Shown piece by piece: positions 61,165-64,000 of a stretch of DNA of 64,000 bases (position 1 is the stretch's first letter; every line of letters begins with the position of its first letter). Origin of the DNA: Batillaria attramentaria (taxonomy: Eukaryota; Mollusca; Gastropoda; Batillariidae); NCBI GenBank assembly GCA_018292915.2, contig JACVVK020000290.1, forward strand, positions 437,001-501,000, read 5' to 3'. The position numbers and the translations under genes were made by a program. The notes below the pieces were generated by a model, which was given only the letters and a program-made list of their open reading frames with translations, ran no database searches and had not been told where the DNA came from.

Positions 61165-64000
61165 CTTTTAGCTATTTTAGCACTTTTTATCTTTCTGGTA
61201 GCTTTTAGTTTCTTTTAGTTATTTTACCTTCTCTGTAAGCGCTTAGAGCTCACAGAGAATAAGCGCAAATAAATATTCATTATTATTATTATTAAAAGGA
61301 ACATGTACTCATTGGTAAACAGCCTAAGAGCTTTGTTTGCGGCAGGTTTTCTCCTCAAAACTCATGACTCGTCAGAGACTTGAAAATGAAATCAGGTAAT
61401 CCACTACTATTGCGGTGTATATTGGAGATAGTTACACTGAACGGCTCTGTCTCACTACAACAGGAATGGTGTCTGAGAGTGACTGTCGACCCTGCGCTGG
61501 AGGGTTTTACTGCTACGCTGTTGGAGCCACAAACTTTGACTTCAGCATCAACGGCACAGGCACAGGGAAATGTGAGGCTGGATTTTACTGTAAAGAAGGT
61601 GAGCACTAACTGCTTGTGTGTCATAGTTTCCATCTCTCTCTTTGTCTGTCATTCTGATTGATGATATTCGTTTGTCACTCAGCAAAGAGAATGGGGTCTC
61701 CTGAAATGGAGTCTTCCCCTCATATACTCCATCCCGCACTCTTCGTTCCTCATCTCAGTCCCGCTTGTCCATCCCTGGGTTTCATGACAACACCACCAAG
61801 AAGCGCTTTGGAGCTCGGTTCTTCAAGTGCTCTGCCCCTGCTTTGTGGAACGCCGTGCCACTTTATTTGAAATCCAGCACCTTCAGCGAGTCTTTCAGGA
61901 GCCACCTGAACACCCATTTTTTTCTCAAAGTTCTGATGCAGACACAACCCCCCCCCCCCCCCCCCCAGTTGAAGCATCTGTTTCTTGCAGACTTTTAAGA
62001 CATTTTACTTTCCCCAAGTTTTCACTGTGTCCTTTATTTTTATGTTTGGTTGGGGTCACACCCACAATGAATTCTGATCTTTCTCACGCCAGGTGTGAAC
62101 GTGAGCCGACCAACCCCAGACACTACGAGTGGGATCGGTGGACCGTGTCCTCCAGGTTACTACTGCCCGGAGCAGACAGAGGATCCCTTTGCATGTCCAA
62201 ACGGCACATACAGAGACGTGGAGTATGGTACGCAGGAGTCCGACTGCTTTGACTGCTCACTGGGCAACTACTGCGCTTCGCCGGGCCTTGCTAACGCCAC
62301 GGGACCGTGCTCACCTGGTTACTACTGTCTCTATGGCAGCAAGACTTCGACACCAACAGGTGGGGATGCAAACATGTTACCTAATTCTTTCACCATCCAA
62401 CTTTTTGTATTTTGAGTACTTATGAAAGCTTTACAGGTATTTCAACAATTTTAGCTCATCGCCAGTATCCTTGCCAAAGATTATGATAGCAGTGATCATC
62501 ATCTAGAAGTTATTAGTGTTGGCCAAAAAAAAAAAAAAAAAAAATCAGTATCAAAATATGGCATAGTATGGTGTGGTATGATAGATTTCTCCTCTGCGCA
62601 CATATCCATCTCTTCTGAAATGCTCATGGCGCCACAGGGCTGGAGGACAAGGCAGTGAAAGCCTGCTGCCACTAAGTGCTACTTTATGTGCAAACCCTCA
62701 CCCTGCTCTTCACTCTGGTGCGTGCAACAGTATTTGTGTTTTCCACGCCACCGGCCACAGCCTACTCTTCTTCAAAAGATGGATGTGGGATTTTTAGCAT
62801 GCACACTTGATATTTGAGCATATTTTGAGCATGCTTCACAGCGTCTTTACATGGCTGTGACTAAGCCTGTTGTTCATAACTGCAGTCAAGAAAAGCACAC
62901 ATGATGAGCCTGTTAGCCGATCTGAATCGGACAGTGTTTACCTCGACATTCATAGACCTAAGATAGTTGCCACTGTATGAAAGGACCATCTTCTGACAAA
63001 CCTATGCTCACAGATTGTTCTGAGCTGTTTTGGTAGCGTCTGACATAGTACCACTTAGATGCCTGCACAGTGACCGCATCTCACAGGCTGGCGGTGTTCT
63101 TTGGAACAGTCCGCCTTTTCATACTGAGTCGGTTGGCTCATTCATCTCTTCTGAATCCATTACCAAGATTGAATCCGTGTTTCACCATCATCGTAATGGC
63201 GTTGGTTGTAAGAATGTACTATATGACTCTGTGTATATTATGTGTGTAATGTGTATGTAACATTCTGCTGTTGTAAGGAGCCCAGAGCTTGAGGTTGGGT
63301 GCCCAAAAATCCTCATCATTATTATTATCACTATTAACAGAAGGCTTCAGGCTATGCAAAATTGAGGAGTCAGTGTAGTCGTCTTGGAATATGAATTTGA
63401 TAATAACTTTAAGATGAATTTCTTTGTATTTGTGCAGGTGGGGACTCAACAGGAGGACCCTGCCCTATCGGCCACTACTGTCCTGAAGGTACGTCCTATC
63501 CACTGGAGTGTCCGTCAGGGACGTACAACAATGTGACAGCGCGTGCAGAGTGCTTCTCCTGCCCTGCTAGCTACTTCTGCCCAGAAAACATCACCAACTT
63601 TGAGCTGTACCCTTGCCCCGAGGGTTACTACTGCCCGAATGGAACAAGGACCAGCACCGAGTTCCCCTGCCCCAAGGGAACATACCGCAACCTGACCATG
63701 GGGCAGGATGTGGCAGATTGCTTCCCTTGCCCTGGTGGCATGTACTGCGGTAGTCAGGGTCTCAGCCTTCCGACCGATTTGTGCAAGGAAGGTTATTTCT
63801 GTGTGCTTGGTGCCTGGTCCGACCAGCCGACAGATTTCAACAACTACACGAGTGGAGACTGCCTGTGTCCAAGCAATGCCACGGGAGGCCAGTGTCAACC
63901 CGGGTATTTCTGTCCGGAGGGCTCGATGGAACCAACGGCATGTCTGACCGGCTACTACTGCGGGACGCCGGGTCTGGCCACTGTCACCGGTCCATGCAAA
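21610..64000 (+). CDS. Giant cysteine-rich Ephrin_rec_like (GCC2/GCC3) repeat protein, 30 exons, 3'-incomplete
   Basis: Probably a large secreted or cell-surface protein; its molecular role is unknown. Exon 1 encodes a signal peptide. The rest is cysteine-rich modules of the GCC2/GCC3 (Ephrin_rec_like, PF07699) type, also seen in SCUBE and SVEP1 proteins. Exons: 21610-21673, 22437-22542, 32060-32336, 33719-33827, 34306-34500, 35038-35943, 37491-37632, 38309-38508, 39089-39293, 40084-40199, 41116-41379, 41818-41906, 42587-42700, 43218-43298, 43427-43654, 44159-44321, 44959-45077, 46033-46221, 47048-47292, 48174-48397, 48679-49024, 49991-50890, 53820-54153, 55326-55509, 56375-56516, 57097-57288, 58210-59918, 61464-61598, 62093-62359, 63438-64000. 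All use GT/AG and phases join with no stop over 2,936 codons. The first part has CPAGxxC...GxYSxxG units; from exon 22 units read GYYCPxGT...PCPxGTY. No transmembrane segment or other domain is seen before the window ends. A phase-neutral exon could have been missed. Confidence 0.87.
22437..22542 (+). CDS. Giant gene exon 2
   Basis: The acceptor is ATTTCAG and the donor is TACTA|GTGAGT, phase 1 to 2. It reads DVAQAQCNCTVECVVDC then TAGEYFDSGQCHPCPPGYY, the first Cys-rich module. Signal cleavage is likely close to VAQA/Q. Confidence 0.87.
22872..23330. mobile_element. GGGCTTAAAAT MITE-like repeat, inverted copy
   Basis: Starts AGGGTTTAAAATCTTCCACC and ends near CATGGACCATTTTCAGCC, with three internal AGTGTTTCCT blocks. 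Confidence 0.72.
23795..24050 (-). repeat. Tandem duplication of a LINE-tail-like segment
   Basis: Two units of about 110-125 bp (CTGCATCAGAACTTTGAG... to CAGAGCAGGGGCAGA) separated by poly-G. The reverse complement resembles the LINE tail at 61,830-61,950. Confidence 0.8.
25573..25630. repeat. (CA)n microsatellite
   Basis: CA tract in intron 2. Confidence 0.95.
25908..26170. mobile_element. GGGCTTAAAAT MITE-like repeat, shorter copy
   Basis: TAGGGTTTAAGATC...TATTTTAAGCCCTG ends, with the same internal blocks. Confidence 0.7.
26216..26440. repeat. Imperfect tandem duplication, about 115-120 bp unit
   Basis: Both units contain ACTCATCCCAT or ATTCATCCCAT, GCCTGCAGTTGTTAT, AAGTTTTTGTGTAA and GGTTTGTGCACTAT. 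Confidence 0.8.
28862..29148. mobile_element. Small inverted-repeat element with GGGGGCCC motifs
   Basis: Ends CAGGCGCGTAGGAA / TTCCTATGCCCCTG and exact GTACT flanks (28,857-28,861 and 29,149-29,153). It contains a (TG)n tract and GGGGGCCC clusters. Confidence 0.7.
29402..29466. repeat. (TG)n followed by G-rich tract
   Basis: TG units run into GGGTGGGGGGTGGGG. Confidence 0.95.
29594..29700 (+). mobile_element. tRNA-like SINE head, family S3
   Basis: GTCGGTGGCTCAACGGTTTG, then GGGTTTAAATCCC as a B-box arm. It lacks a good cloverleaf and continues into a non-tRNA body. Confidence 0.6.
30233..30415 (-). mobile_element. tRNA-derived SINE, family S1
   Basis: Minus strand: CAGGGTGGCCGAAGGGTAGA (A box), AGAGTTCGAATCCCGG (B box), then the shared body through GTCCTTTTCCCCCACATAAG-like sequence. 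Confidence 0.85.
30420..30840. repeat. Diverged tandem repeats with four TGACGTCA sites
   Basis: Units share TTGACGTCAGCCTC, a GTCTGA or GTCAT tail and TGAAATCTGGAAGATCTAGA. TGACGTCA occurs at 30,455, 30,497, 30,524 and 30,699. Confidence 0.75.
31379..31434. repeat. (CA)n microsatellite
   Basis: CA tract following CATCCGTCCG. Confidence 0.95.
32060..32336 (+). CDS. Giant gene exon 3
   Basis: The acceptor CTATTTCAG completes the Tyr codon left by exon 2 across a 9.5 kb intron. It contains modules such as CDGVSDTKTACSAGTYNPD and CELCPAGYSCTGRSS. The donor is CAG|GTATGT, phase 0. Confidence 0.9.
33719..33827 (+). CDS. Giant gene exon 4
   Basis: ACPAGQVPNSGQTACANC followed by AAGTYRGSSDASCQSCQQ; the donor splits the module glycine codon, G|GTAAGA. 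Confidence 0.9.
34306..34500 (+). CDS. Giant gene exon 5
   Basis: YKCPNDGMDAPIQCPSGEYQ, then CITCPAGSECSDPTTANQC, ending CTSCAS-G at G|GTAGGG. Phase 1 to 1. Confidence 0.9.
34600..34644. repeat. (TG)n microsatellite
   Basis: TG tract in the intron after exon 5. Confidence 0.95.
35038..35943 (+). CDS. Giant gene exon 6 (302 codons)
   Basis: A 906-base exon with a run of near-identical modules: CTICPAGKDCTNPAQ, CTICPAGKNCTDPALIGADL, CSPCPAGKQCSSTDSS, CTICPAGKDCTSPALI, CTICPAGSDCSNVYSVV, each followed by a GxxSxxGxxxCxxC unit. The repetition inside one exon points to local tandem expansion. Confidence 0.95.
36590..36735. mobile_element. Palindromic MITE, second copy
   Basis: GCCACTTCAAGCCACTATTA and its complement TAATAGTGGCTTGAAGTGGC frame a centre of about 60 bp. 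Confidence 0.78.
37491..37632 (+). CDS. Giant gene exon 7
   Basis: HYASSAGSGSCTECTAGHYC and CGMGKYSNAGATACTTCPAG; donor GCTGG|GTGAGT, phase 1 to 2. Confidence 0.88.
38309..38508 (+). CDS. Giant gene exon 8
   Basis: YSCGSATTSTPTQCLAGTYA, CSNCDTGYQCPSDGMGTQD, ending CSSCPAG. Donor GCAG|GTATGC, phase 1. Confidence 0.88.
39089..39293 (+). CDS. Giant gene exon 9
   Basis: YKCVTPSASPIACLAGEYS, CTACPAGQSCPNKDAAPADC, ending GEY. Donor ACAG|GTGAAA, phase 2. Confidence 0.88.
39430..39745 (+). mobile_element. LINE 3' tail
   Basis: An interrupted frame reads SAPHVWNSLPSSLRNIASL and FKAELKTHLFKLAFNL; the 3' UTR ends in (ATT)n. Confidence 0.78.
40084..40199 (+). CDS. Giant gene exon 10
   Basis: LGTQMSCTQCSSGYYKTSSG and CSECPAGSECPTTSA. 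The donor GCC-A|GTCAGT is less typical, but phase 1 joins exon 11 to give ...SASTACSDGYYSLAG. Confidence 0.82.
40562..40990 (+). mobile_element. tRNA-like SINE, family S4, with composite tail
   Basis: TGGTCTAGTGGTTAAGGTAT (A box) and TAGTTCGAGTCCATGG (B box), followed by two copies of the GGGGGAGCAGCCCAATTTCC repeat. Confidence 0.68.
41116..41379 (+). CDS. Giant gene exon 11
   Basis: CSDGYYSLAGATSCIPCPGG, YECSVKSQLPQECSAGTYA, CPAGWYQTGTGQTTCTECGQ. Phase 1 to 1. Confidence 0.9.
41818..41906 (+). CDS. Giant gene exon 12
   Basis: EKCTDRSASPTPCPVGEYQD ending ACKS. The CxxC pair is completed by exon 13 (CKS|CPSG). Donor TCG|GTCAGT. Confidence 0.85.
41950..42415. mobile_element. GGGCTTAAAAT MITE-like repeat, split by a SINE
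   Basis: Left part up to a poly-T tract and right part ending CTATTTTAAGCCCTG, interrupted by the S1 SINE at 42,156-42,331. Confidence 0.72.
42156..42331 (-). mobile_element. tRNA-derived SINE, family S1
   Basis: Minus strand A box TAGCTGAATGGTAGAGCG and B box GAGTTCGAATCCCG, with the same body as 30,233-30,415. Confidence 0.87.
42587..42700 (+). CDS. Giant gene exon 13
   Basis: CPSGYYADSTGNVLCTICPA then GSECPDPTASPVACGSGE. Phase 0 to 0; donor GAG|GTCTTT is weak but needed to join the YSLAG of exon 14. Confidence 0.85.
43218..43298 (+). CDS. Giant gene exon 14
   Basis: Twenty-seven codons, YSLAGSTACQSCPAGTTC and GSGSISTCS, phase 0 to 0. Confidence 0.85.
43427..43654 (+). CDS. Giant gene exon 15
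   Basis: TGEYSNGTACVACPAGFYC, CLTCPSGQKCIDRASTPVDC, ending EETCQ, whose CxxC is completed in exon 16. Confidence 0.9.
44159..44321 (+). CDS. Giant gene exon 16
   Basis: RCPDGTYSAAASGSCTQCPA, GQQCFDGTNYVTPSDCAAG, TYSPAGQTTCSICQT. Donor CCG|GTAATG, phase 1. Confidence 0.9.
44498..44905 (+). mobile_element. tRNA-derived SINE, family S2, copy 2
   Basis: TGGTCTAGTGGTTAAGACTT and GGTTCGGGTCCCA, then the same body as 13,143-13,617 through GTGGCGCTTTGAGCC. Confidence 0.85.
44959..45077 (+). CDS. Giant gene exon 17
   Basis: THSSAGAAACSLCPAGFYC and CGSGYYSAEGV; donor GTG|GTTAGT, phase 0. Confidence 0.87.
45214..45289. repeat. Perfect 29-bp inverted repeat (hairpin)
   Basis: TTAACTCTTTGACGACGGAG... 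at 45,214-45,242 is exactly complementary to 45,261-45,289, with an 18-base loop; TTAA at both tips. Confidence 0.92.
45311..45370. repeat. (TG)n microsatellite
   Basis: TG tract immediately after the hairpin. Confidence 0.95.
45540..45860. mobile_element. GGGCTTAAAAT MITE-like repeat, copy near exon 18
   Basis: AAGTGTTTCCTCCTCTGGAG, ACAGATTTTAGTCTAATTT and GGAGCATGCCCCTGGACGCC blocks; right end GGTCGTTTTAAGC. A detached left piece is at 45,128-45,190. Confidence 0.68.
46033..46221 (+). CDS. Giant gene exon 18
   Basis: NTACSLCPAGYSCSDPAQAP, CTPCPTGQSCLDPSQPPSSC, ending AAGHYSPQ. Phase 0 to 0, donor CAG|GTTGGT. Confidence 0.88.
47048..47292 (+). CDS. Giant gene exon 19
   Basis: GVSYCLTCPAGYDCDPTQD, CTACPAGSMCPFPSLAPILC, CTACPAGSQCPST. 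Donor AAG|GTGAGA, phase 2. Confidence 0.9.
47915..48117. repeat. Relative of the nested element at 13,770-15,386
   Basis: GTCAGTATGTCAGCAGAGTT, GAAAGGCGAAAGCCGAAAAG, AAGTTAAGTGGTTTCTGTCC and CTTATAACTT-type end blocks match the edges of the nested element. Confidence 0.7.
48174..48397 (+). CDS. Giant gene exon 20
   Basis: TSPSACSPGSYSLGSSTSC, CPAGYACADPAVTPVACSPG, CTGCPAGSACPSTTTASDSY. Phase 2 to 1. Confidence 0.9.
48679..49024 (+). CDS. Giant gene exon 21
   Basis: TYSAGNQSSCTPCSAGSYC, CPTGTFAFSGSASCTSCPAG, YKCPSSDGSQNSPCAAG, CTSCPAGSACPLTTSDTITT. Donor CTGG|GTAAGC, phase 2. Confidence 0.92.
49280..49490. repeat. Possible dispersed element fragment
   Basis: GC-rich block (GGCCTGTCACCCCTACTGGG...) unlike the surrounding AT-rich intron. 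No second copy is visible in this window, so the call rests on composition only. Confidence 0.35.
49991..50890 (+). CDS. Giant gene exon 22 (300 codons, module-type switch)
   Basis: It begins with first-type modules (CEECPQGYSCPSTYSS, CTECPAGQECPTTDAAG) and switches after about 130 codons to the second type: CPLGYFCTSGTTAADPCPAG, GHYCPAGTQLVNEKPCAAG, CLPGRYCPQGTDDP, GHYCPASSDTPTACAAGKY. Phase 2 to 2. Confidence 0.95.
51190..51410 (+). mobile_element. LINE 3' tail with (TG)n
   Basis: AWNSIPHSLHQAPFLEIFKK, KLKTHLFSSLNTI, stop, then immediately a (TG)n tract (51,330-51,397). Confidence 0.78.
53196..53376 (-). mobile_element. tRNA-derived SINE, family S1
   Basis: Minus strand A box GGCCGAATGGTAGAGCG, B box-like GAGTTCGATCCCGG with one base missing, and the same body. 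Confidence 0.83.
53603..53673. repeat. Compound (GA)n(TG)n microsatellite
   Basis: GA units run directly into TG units. Confidence 0.95.
53820..54153 (+). CDS. Giant gene exon 23
   Basis: YYCTSGTDSPVPCPAGTYNP, CAPGHYCPANTVLPTNTDC, CPAGTFTNLNNLTRVDQCED. Donor AAG|GTCAGA, phase 0. Confidence 0.92.
54213..54292. repeat. (CA)n microsatellite
   Basis: About 39 CA units in the intron after exon 23. Confidence 0.95.
54333..54790. mobile_element. CAGGGATGTCACTGG inverted-repeat element, copy 2
   Basis: Same ends as 7,627-8,091, flanked by TACGG on both sides; only a few substitutions and a small deletion separate the copies. Confidence 0.9.
54862..55122. repeat. G-rich minisatellite, about 35-45 bp unit
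   Basis: Degenerate units of GTCAGTGGGGGTGGGATG-type followed by GGAGGCAGGGGTA. Confidence 0.75.
55326..55509 (+). CDS. Giant gene exon 24
   Basis: GYYCPTGTEYPKQHPCPAG, TFTNLTNIDEASDCYTCTKG, GHWCPAG. Acceptor CCCTACAG; donor GCTG|GTGAGT. Confidence 0.92.
56375..56516 (+). CDS. Giant gene exon 25
   Basis: TKTATDNPCHAGSYSNNEG, CEDCTEGSYCPAGSALPTAC. Donor TGC|GTGAGT, phase 2. Confidence 0.9.
57097..57288 (+). CDS. Giant gene exon 26
   Basis: GTYNPDTKGESQATACLTC, CEKGNYSNAGAASCTTCEPG, YYCDSNTT. Donor CCAG|GTACTA, phase 2. Confidence 0.88.
57390..57740. mobile_element. Inverted-repeat element, 5'-altered copy
   Basis: Matches 60,034-60,434 over most of its length; the right end GGAAAGCTTTTTGTTGGGAG is present but the left end is not. 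Confidence 0.75.
58210..59918 (+). CDS. Giant gene exon 27 (1.7 kb, 570 codons)
   Basis: The longest exon. It carries a long run of second-type modules, e.g. GHYCPSGNVSLTPIPCPAG, GYFCVSGSTYPQPCPLGTYS, GYYCNGTGTVAEVICPKGSY, GYYCPNGTENYLDHPCENG, with many N-x-S/T sequons. The acceptor is TGTCCCAG; a second AG 21 bases downstream is also in frame. Donor TTTG|GTCAGT, phase 1. Confidence 0.95.
60034..60434. mobile_element. Inverted-repeat element AAAGATCTAAGCTCCC
   Basis: Ends AAAGATCTAAGCTCCCAACA and its exact complement TGTTGGGAGCTTAGATCTTT. Interior GTCACAGTTGCAGAGTTTTC and its partial complement occur near both ends. Confidence 0.85.
60705..61300 (+). mobile_element. LINE 3' end (reverse-transcriptase ORF tail)
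   Basis: LQKVQNSAARLVIKAKKSNH, LNSLHWLPVESRIKYKV, PAYLADLLTTYKPSRQLRSS, then after a frameshift near 61,000 GPALWNTLPQNIR and FKTSIKTHLFL. A (TG)n tract, GCGCTTAGAGCTCACAGAG and an (ATT)n tail follow. CR1/L2-like in style. Confidence 0.87.
61125..61163. repeat. (TG)n microsatellite
   Basis: TG tract inside a LINE 3' UTR. Confidence 0.95.
61464..61598 (+). CDS. Giant gene exon 28
   Basis: The acceptor ACAACAG gives GMVSESDCRPCAGGFYC, consistent with the paralogous GRMVLADCVQC in exon 27. It ends CEAGFYCKE-G at G|GTGAGC. Confidence 0.85.
61685..61965 (+). mobile_element. LINE 3' tail
   Basis: SIPGFHDNTTKKRFGARFFK, CSAPALWNAVPLYLKSSTF and SFRSHLNTHFF, ending in poly-C. Confidence 0.8.
62093..62359 (+). 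CDS. Giant gene exon 29
   Basis: GPCPPGYYCPEQTEDPFAC, PNGTYRDVEYGTQESDCFDC, CSPGYYCLYGSKTSTPT. Phase 1 to 1. Confidence 0.93.
63438..64000 (+). CDS. Giant gene exon 30, runs off the window
   Basis: GHYCPEGTSYPLECPSGTYN, GYYCPNGTRTSTEFPCPKG, GYFCPEGSMEPTACLTGYYC. Still open and in frame at base 64,000. Confidence 0.93.

Noticed and set aside
61427..61598. Earlier acceptor for exon 28 (TTGGAG at about 61,427)
   Set aside because: In frame, but it lacks a pyrimidine tract and would insert a segment not found in other modules; ACTACAACAG at 61,463 restores the module pattern.

Overview
This is a 64 kb piece of animal nuclear DNA: small exons with GT/AG introns, long (CA)n/(TG)n tracts, tRNA-derived SINEs, LINE 3' tails and many short inverted-repeat transposons. 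The repeat style and the protein types fit a marine lophotrochozoan, most likely a gastropod or other mollusc, but no single feature here proves the species.

Two protein-coding genes are supported, arranged head to head. On the minus strand (20,244 down to 6,877) lies dolichol kinase (DOLK), the multi-pass ER-membrane enzyme that phosphorylates dolichol with CTP. It has 12 coding exons here; to my knowledge the human gene is intronless in its coding region. This copy has three oddities. The exon that carries the GIGDT motif is present twice in tandem with only synonymous differences. A second, truncated copy of the mid-gene exon is cut off by a transposon. The exon that carries the KSLEGT (CTP-binding) motif has an apparent one-base frameshift.

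On the plus strand, starting at 21,610 and running off the right edge, is a giant cysteine-rich gene. I can trace 30 exons whose splice phases all join without a break: 8,808 coding bases, 2,936 codons so far. After a signal peptide the product is almost entirely tandem Ephrin-receptor-like (GCC2/GCC3, PF07699-like) modules. The first half is built from CxxCPAGxxC...CxxGxYSxxG units. The second half is built from GYYCPxGT...PCPxGTYxN units rich in N-glycosylation sequons. It is probably a secreted or cell-surface protein; its 3' end is outside the window.

Layout: 1-6,876 holds no gene I can support, only repeats, low-complexity tracts and possible 3' UTR. 6,877-20,244 is DOLK with many transposons in its introns. 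20,245-21,609 is a short divergent promoter region with CCAAT, YY1-like and CRE-like sites. 21,610-64,000 is the giant gene, including a 9.5 kb second intron and a 2.9 kb intron 22, both full of repeats. Repeats include a PIF/Harbinger-like element with a CAG target duplication, a three-level transposon nest (13,624-15,631), a CAGGG...CCCTG family of small elements with 5-6 bp duplications, several tRNA-headed SINE families, LINE tails with (TG)n in the 3' UTR, and minisatellites. The two genes have no evident functional link beyond sharing the promoter interval.
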